A DNA stretch of 64,000 nt, from contig NZ_CADFEI010000017.1 in the NCBI RefSeq assembly GCF_902833225.1, positions 112,621 through 176,620 of the forward strand, read 5' to 3'. The DNA comes from Burkholderia sp. BCC1644 (GTDB lineage: Bacteria; Pseudomonadota; Gammaproteobacteria; Burkholderiales; Burkholderiaceae). Below are positions 61,663 through 64,000 of this stretch, piece after piece (position 1 is the stretch's first letter; every line of letters starts with the position of its first letter). The notes under the pieces were generated by a model. It was given only the letters and a program-made list of their open reading frames with translations. It was not told the origin of the DNA and did no database searches. The translations under genes were made by a program, and so were the position numbers.

Positions 61663-61875
61663 TCAAGCGTCCTGTTCCTGACCGAGGTCGCGTTGATAGT
61701 CGAGCCCTTCCGGGCGAGCGCCGCCCTGGTTGTGATCGCCGTCGGACGGCGTCTCGTCGGGCGCGCCGGCAGGCGGAGCCGATGGTGCGTCAGCCTGCGG
61801 ACGCGGGCGGTCTGCCCCCGCGTCAGGTGGCCGGTGTGACAACCGTTTTGAACGGCGCATGGCTGGGTGTCTCAT
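61663..61875 (-). CDS. Possible small hydrophilic protein
   Basis: A frame of about 70 residues, Pro/Asp/Arg-rich (PDAGADRPRPQADAPSAPPA) with a C-terminus GLDYQRDLGQEQDA, starts at ATG 61875. There is no good Shine-Dalgarno and no hydrophobic core. It lies in the 624-base gap between otsA and the next gene, where I see nothing else apart from AT-rich promoter-like sequence near 61950-62090. Confidence 0.35.
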   Translation of the reverse strand: MRHPAMRRSKRLSHRPPDAGADRPRPQADAPSAPPAGAPDETPSDGDHNQGGARPEGLDYQRDLGQEQDA

Positions 61876-62148
61876 GTGCGGCGCGGCTCGAGGCCGTTGA
61901 AGAAACATTCCATAACAAAACAGTCTAGGTCGGTTCCTTGCACGCCGAGGTAACAATTACCTTCAATTTGTAACGTTTCGACCCCTCGTTAATCATCTAT
62001 CCGACAATAGCGCCGCGCGTACGCGCGCTGGATGCCGACCGGCGATTTGTCAAAGCTTTGCAGTTTTCCTATGACAATTGCGAAACAATGATGCGGCATC
62101 AGGGCGTGCATGCGCCGCCGCTCACCCAGACAGGACTTGCACTCAGGG

Positions 62149-62700
62149 ATGAACATTCGTTTCGATTCGCCGCGTCGGGCCATGCCGGCGCGCGTCATGC
62201 TGGCCGTCATCGCCACGGCCGCACTGCTGTCAGGCTGCAACTCGCTGTACAGCGAAGGCGCGACAGCCGGCGCCGGTATCGCGGGCGCCGCGATCGCTTC
62301 CAAGGTCACGAACAACGCCGCCGTTGCGACGGGTATCGGCCTCGGCGCCGTGGCCGGCGCGCGAGCCGGCGTCCAGTACTCGCAGCGCGTCGCACACCGT
62401 TACACACAGGAACAGATCGCGAAGGCGGCCGGCCCGCTCGACGTGGGCGGCGTCGCGCCGTGGTCGACGCACCACTCGTTCCCGATCGAGGACGACGAAC
62501 AGGGCCGCGTGACGGTCAGCCGGATGATCAGCGTCGGCCCGCTCGACTGCAAGGAAATCGTGTTCGCGGTCGACACGCCCGCGAAGCCCGACAAGGCCGC
62601 GCAGTCGGCGTTCTACGTTGCCACCCTCTGCCGCGACGGCCCCGTGTGGAAATGGGCGTCGGCCGAGCCGGCGACCGAACGCTGGGGCGCGCTGCAATGA
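62149..62700 (+). CDS. Glycine-zipper lipoprotein, first of two tandem paralogues
   Basis: A 183-residue lipoprotein (lipobox LLSGC near residue 30) with a glycine zipper (GATAGAGIAGAAIAS and GIGLGAVAGARAG) and a C-terminal domain ending WKWASAEPATERWGALQ. The next gene shares this C-terminal ending and layout, and its start overlaps this gene's stop (ATGA). An outer-membrane or periplasmic role is likely. Confidence 0.78.
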   Translation: MNIRFDSPRRAMPARVMLAVIATAALLSGCNSLYSEGATAGAGIAGAAIASKVTNNAAVATGIGLGAVAGARAGVQYSQRVAHRYTQEQIAKAAGPLDVGGVAPWSTHHSFPIEDDEQGRVTVSRMISVGPLDCKEIVFAVDTPAKPDKAAQSAFYVATLCRDGPVWKWASAEPATERWGALQ

Positions 62701-63191
62701 GCGTCGCGATCCGTCTCGCGGCCATCGGCGCACTGTGCGCGGCGACGGCCGCGCTGTCGGGCTGCGGCTCGGTCGGCGCGGCGAGCGGCGCGCTGGCCGG
62801 CGCGGCGACCGGCCTCGTCACCGCGAACCCGGCGGTCGGCGTCGGCGTCGGGATCGCCGTGCAGGCCGCGACCGACGAGGCCGTCAACCGCACGATGAAG
62901 CAGCTCCATCAGAACCAGCAGGACGCGATCGCGAAAACCGCGGGCAGCCTGGCCGTCGGCGAAGTGAAGCCGTGGAAGGTGAAGAACACGCTGCCGCTGG
63001 AAAACGGCGAAGGCGAAGTGCGCGTCACGCGCGCGTACGCGTCGGCGCTCGCGATGTGCAAGGAATTCGCGTTTTCGGTGAAGGACGGCGACAAGGCCGA
63101 CTGGTATTTCGCGAATGCGTGCCAGCAAGGCACGCACTGGAAGTGGGCGTCGGCGGAACCGGCGGTCGACCGGTGGGGGAATTTGCAGTAA
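62697..63191 (+). CDS. Glycine-zipper lipoprotein, second of two tandem paralogues
   Basis: A 164-residue lipoprotein (lipobox ALSGC). The zipper GAASGALAGAATGLV, a LAVGEVKPWKVKNTLPLENG segment and the end WKWASAEPAVDRWGNLQ parallel the preceding protein (DVGGVAPWSTHHSFPIEDDE there). They arose by duplication and are translationally coupled, so they may form a heteromer. Confidence 0.78.
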   Translation: MSVAIRLAAIGALCAATAALSGCGSVGAASGALAGAATGLVTANPAVGVGVGIAVQAATDEAVNRTMKQLHQNQQDAIAKTAGSLAVGEVKPWKVKNTLPLENGEGEVRVTRAYASALAMCKEFAFSVKDGDKADWYFANACQQGTHWKWASAEPAVDRWGNLQ

Positions 63192-63215
63192 CGGCGCGAT
63201 GCGCGGCGCATGCGA

Positions 63216-63238
63216 ATGCCGGGCCGACGGCCCGGCAT
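63216..63238. other. Hairpin between converging genes
   Basis: A perfect 10-base stem (ATGCCGGGCC / GGCCCGGCAT) with a 3-base loop lies between the paralogous lipoprotein gene and the converging ABC gene. It has no T-run on either side, so termination here would not be of the classical rho-independent form. Confidence 0.4.
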
Positions 63239-63244
63239 CGTCGA

Positions 63245-64000
63245 TCAGGACTCGACGTCCTCGAGACTGAAGATCTCGGTCTGGTCGTTGTACGAGAAGA
63301 TCTCGCCGTAGCGGCCCCAGTCGATCACCGCGTCGAGCGTTTCCTCGGCCGCGCCGTCGGACAGGAAATCCTCCAGCTCCTGCTCGAAGCGCACGCGCGG
63401 CGCGCGATGGCCAGGACGCTCGTTCAGCACCTTCTTGATCCGTGCAGCGAGCGGCACGTGTTTCAGCAGGTGATCGGCGAACATCAGCTTGCGCTCCTGC
63501 GTGCCGAATTCCGCGAACACGCGCCCCGGCGGCGTCAGGAACACGTCGCCTTCGCGCACGTCCGCGAAACCGAGGTACTGCAGCACTTCGGCGATCGGGA
63601 ACAGGTCGTCGACCTCGAGGTGCAGCGTACGCGCGATTTCCGGCATGTCCGCGCGGCCATGATACGGCGCCATCGCGAGCGTTTCGATCAGGCCGGCCAT
63701 CAGGTTGGTCGACACCTGCGGCAGCCAGCTGCCGAGTTCGAGCCCCTTCTTCGTCGCCTCGTTGGTCTGGCGCGCGGTCATCTTCGCGTAGATGTCGTCG
63801 ACCAGCTTGCGGAACGCCGGGTCGAGCCGGTTGCGCGGATGCTTGAACGGCACCTTGATCTCGGCGATCACGCGGCCCGGGTTCGACGACAGCACGAGGA
63901 TCCGGTCGCACATGAACACGGCTTCCTCGATGTTGTGCGTGACGATCAGCACCGACTTGATCGGCATGCGGCCTTGCGTCCACAGATCGAGCAGGTCGGT
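63245..64000 (-). CDS. ABC transporter ATPase with AAA-associated C-domain (5' end outside window)
   Basis: The last 252 codons of a NitT/TauB-type ATPase are visible. The final part of the ABC domain has VLIVTHNIEEAVFMCDRILV with the switch His, followed by an extra domain of about 150 residues (AAA-associated C-terminal domain) that occurs in a subset of nitrate/sulfonate/bicarbonate-like importers. Walker A and the signature lie beyond the window edge. The substrate cannot be told from this part. Confidence 0.85.
   Translation of the reverse strand, partial: TDLLDLWTQGRMPIKSVLIVTHNIEEAVFMCDRILVLSSNPGRVIAEIKVPFKHPRNRLDPAFRKLVDDIYAKMTARQTNEATKKGLELGSWLPQVSTNLMAGLIETLAMAPYHGRADMPEIARTLHLEVDDLFPIAEVLQYLGFADVREGDVFLTPPGRVFAEFGTQERKLMFADHLLKHVPLAARIKKVLNERPGHRAPRVRFEQELEDFLSDGAAEETLDAVIDWGRYGEIFSYNDQTEIFSLEDVES

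Noticed and set aside
63216..63238. Strong hairpin as a rho-independent terminator
   Set aside because: There is no T-tract on either side, so it is recorded only as a hairpin.

Overview
The window looks like a piece of a Burkholderia chromosome, most likely from the cepacia complex. It is very GC-rich with strongly G/C-ending codons, and it carries a set of genes typical of that group: intracellular PHB depolymerase, a standalone rsxB-nth pair, DUF1841, a MoxR/CoxE-like pair, benE, talB, the DUF3311/sodium-solute symporter pair, ecotin, and parE-parC. The species call is inference from content only.

Layout. 1-18.4 kb is ordinary core genome: a cut-off lactonase-like propeller protein, a GH15 glucoamylase-type enzyme, phaZ, a TetR regulator, rsxB-nth, a drug/metabolite transporter, two small c-type cytochromes, a MoxR ATPase with a VWA partner, benE, transaldolase, a VOC protein, a two-gene monocarboxylate/solute symporter operon and a spermidine-synthase-like enzyme. 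18.4-21 kb holds a small accessory islet. A MobD/TraL-like P-loop ATPase and an unknown partner sit between an intact hypoxanthine/uracil-DNA glycosylase gene and a displaced, internally deleted copy of that gene's 3' part. The glycosylase is followed upstream by ubiC and htpG with overlapping start and stop codons. 23.6-35.7 kb contains a MocR regulator, a VOC protein, an EamA-aminotransferase-RidA-PhzF run, a GGDEF-EAL signalling protein, a chromate transporter, a PACE efflux pump with a divergent LysR regulator, and a CopD-like membrane protein. 35.9-43.5 kb has the topoisomerase IV operon (parE-parC) with DnaA-box-like sites ahead of parE, then Uup, a DUF4399 protein and rubredoxin.

43.65-52.2 kb is a genomic island next to tRNA-Arg(CCT). 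It carries a tyrosine integrase, a translationally coupled ParA-like ATPase/SIR2-domain pair (candidate anti-phage system), a candidate LexA box, an unknown regulator-like gene, AlpA, a PC4-like protein, a small phage-type repressor-like protein, a broken phage head-tail connector gene and an AAA_14/DUF4143 ATPase. Several of these genes are clearly more AT-rich than their surroundings. G-run repeats resembling integrase arm sites occur at both ends.

52.3-64 kb returns to core-like sequence: a beta-helix lipoprotein, a divergent SDR/TetR pair with a duplicated operator, ecotin, small secreted proteins, a 14-helix MFS exporter, otsA overlapping a P-loop kinase-like gene, two tandem paralogous glycine-zipper lipoproteins and a cut-off ABC transporter ATPase.

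The two places most likely to hide something undescribed are the ParA-SIR2 operon in the tRNA island and the ATPase-plus-unknown pair inside the duplicated glycosylase gene. Both pair a ParA/MinD-superfamily ATPase with a second protein. No CRISPR array, rRNA or intact insertion sequence was seen.
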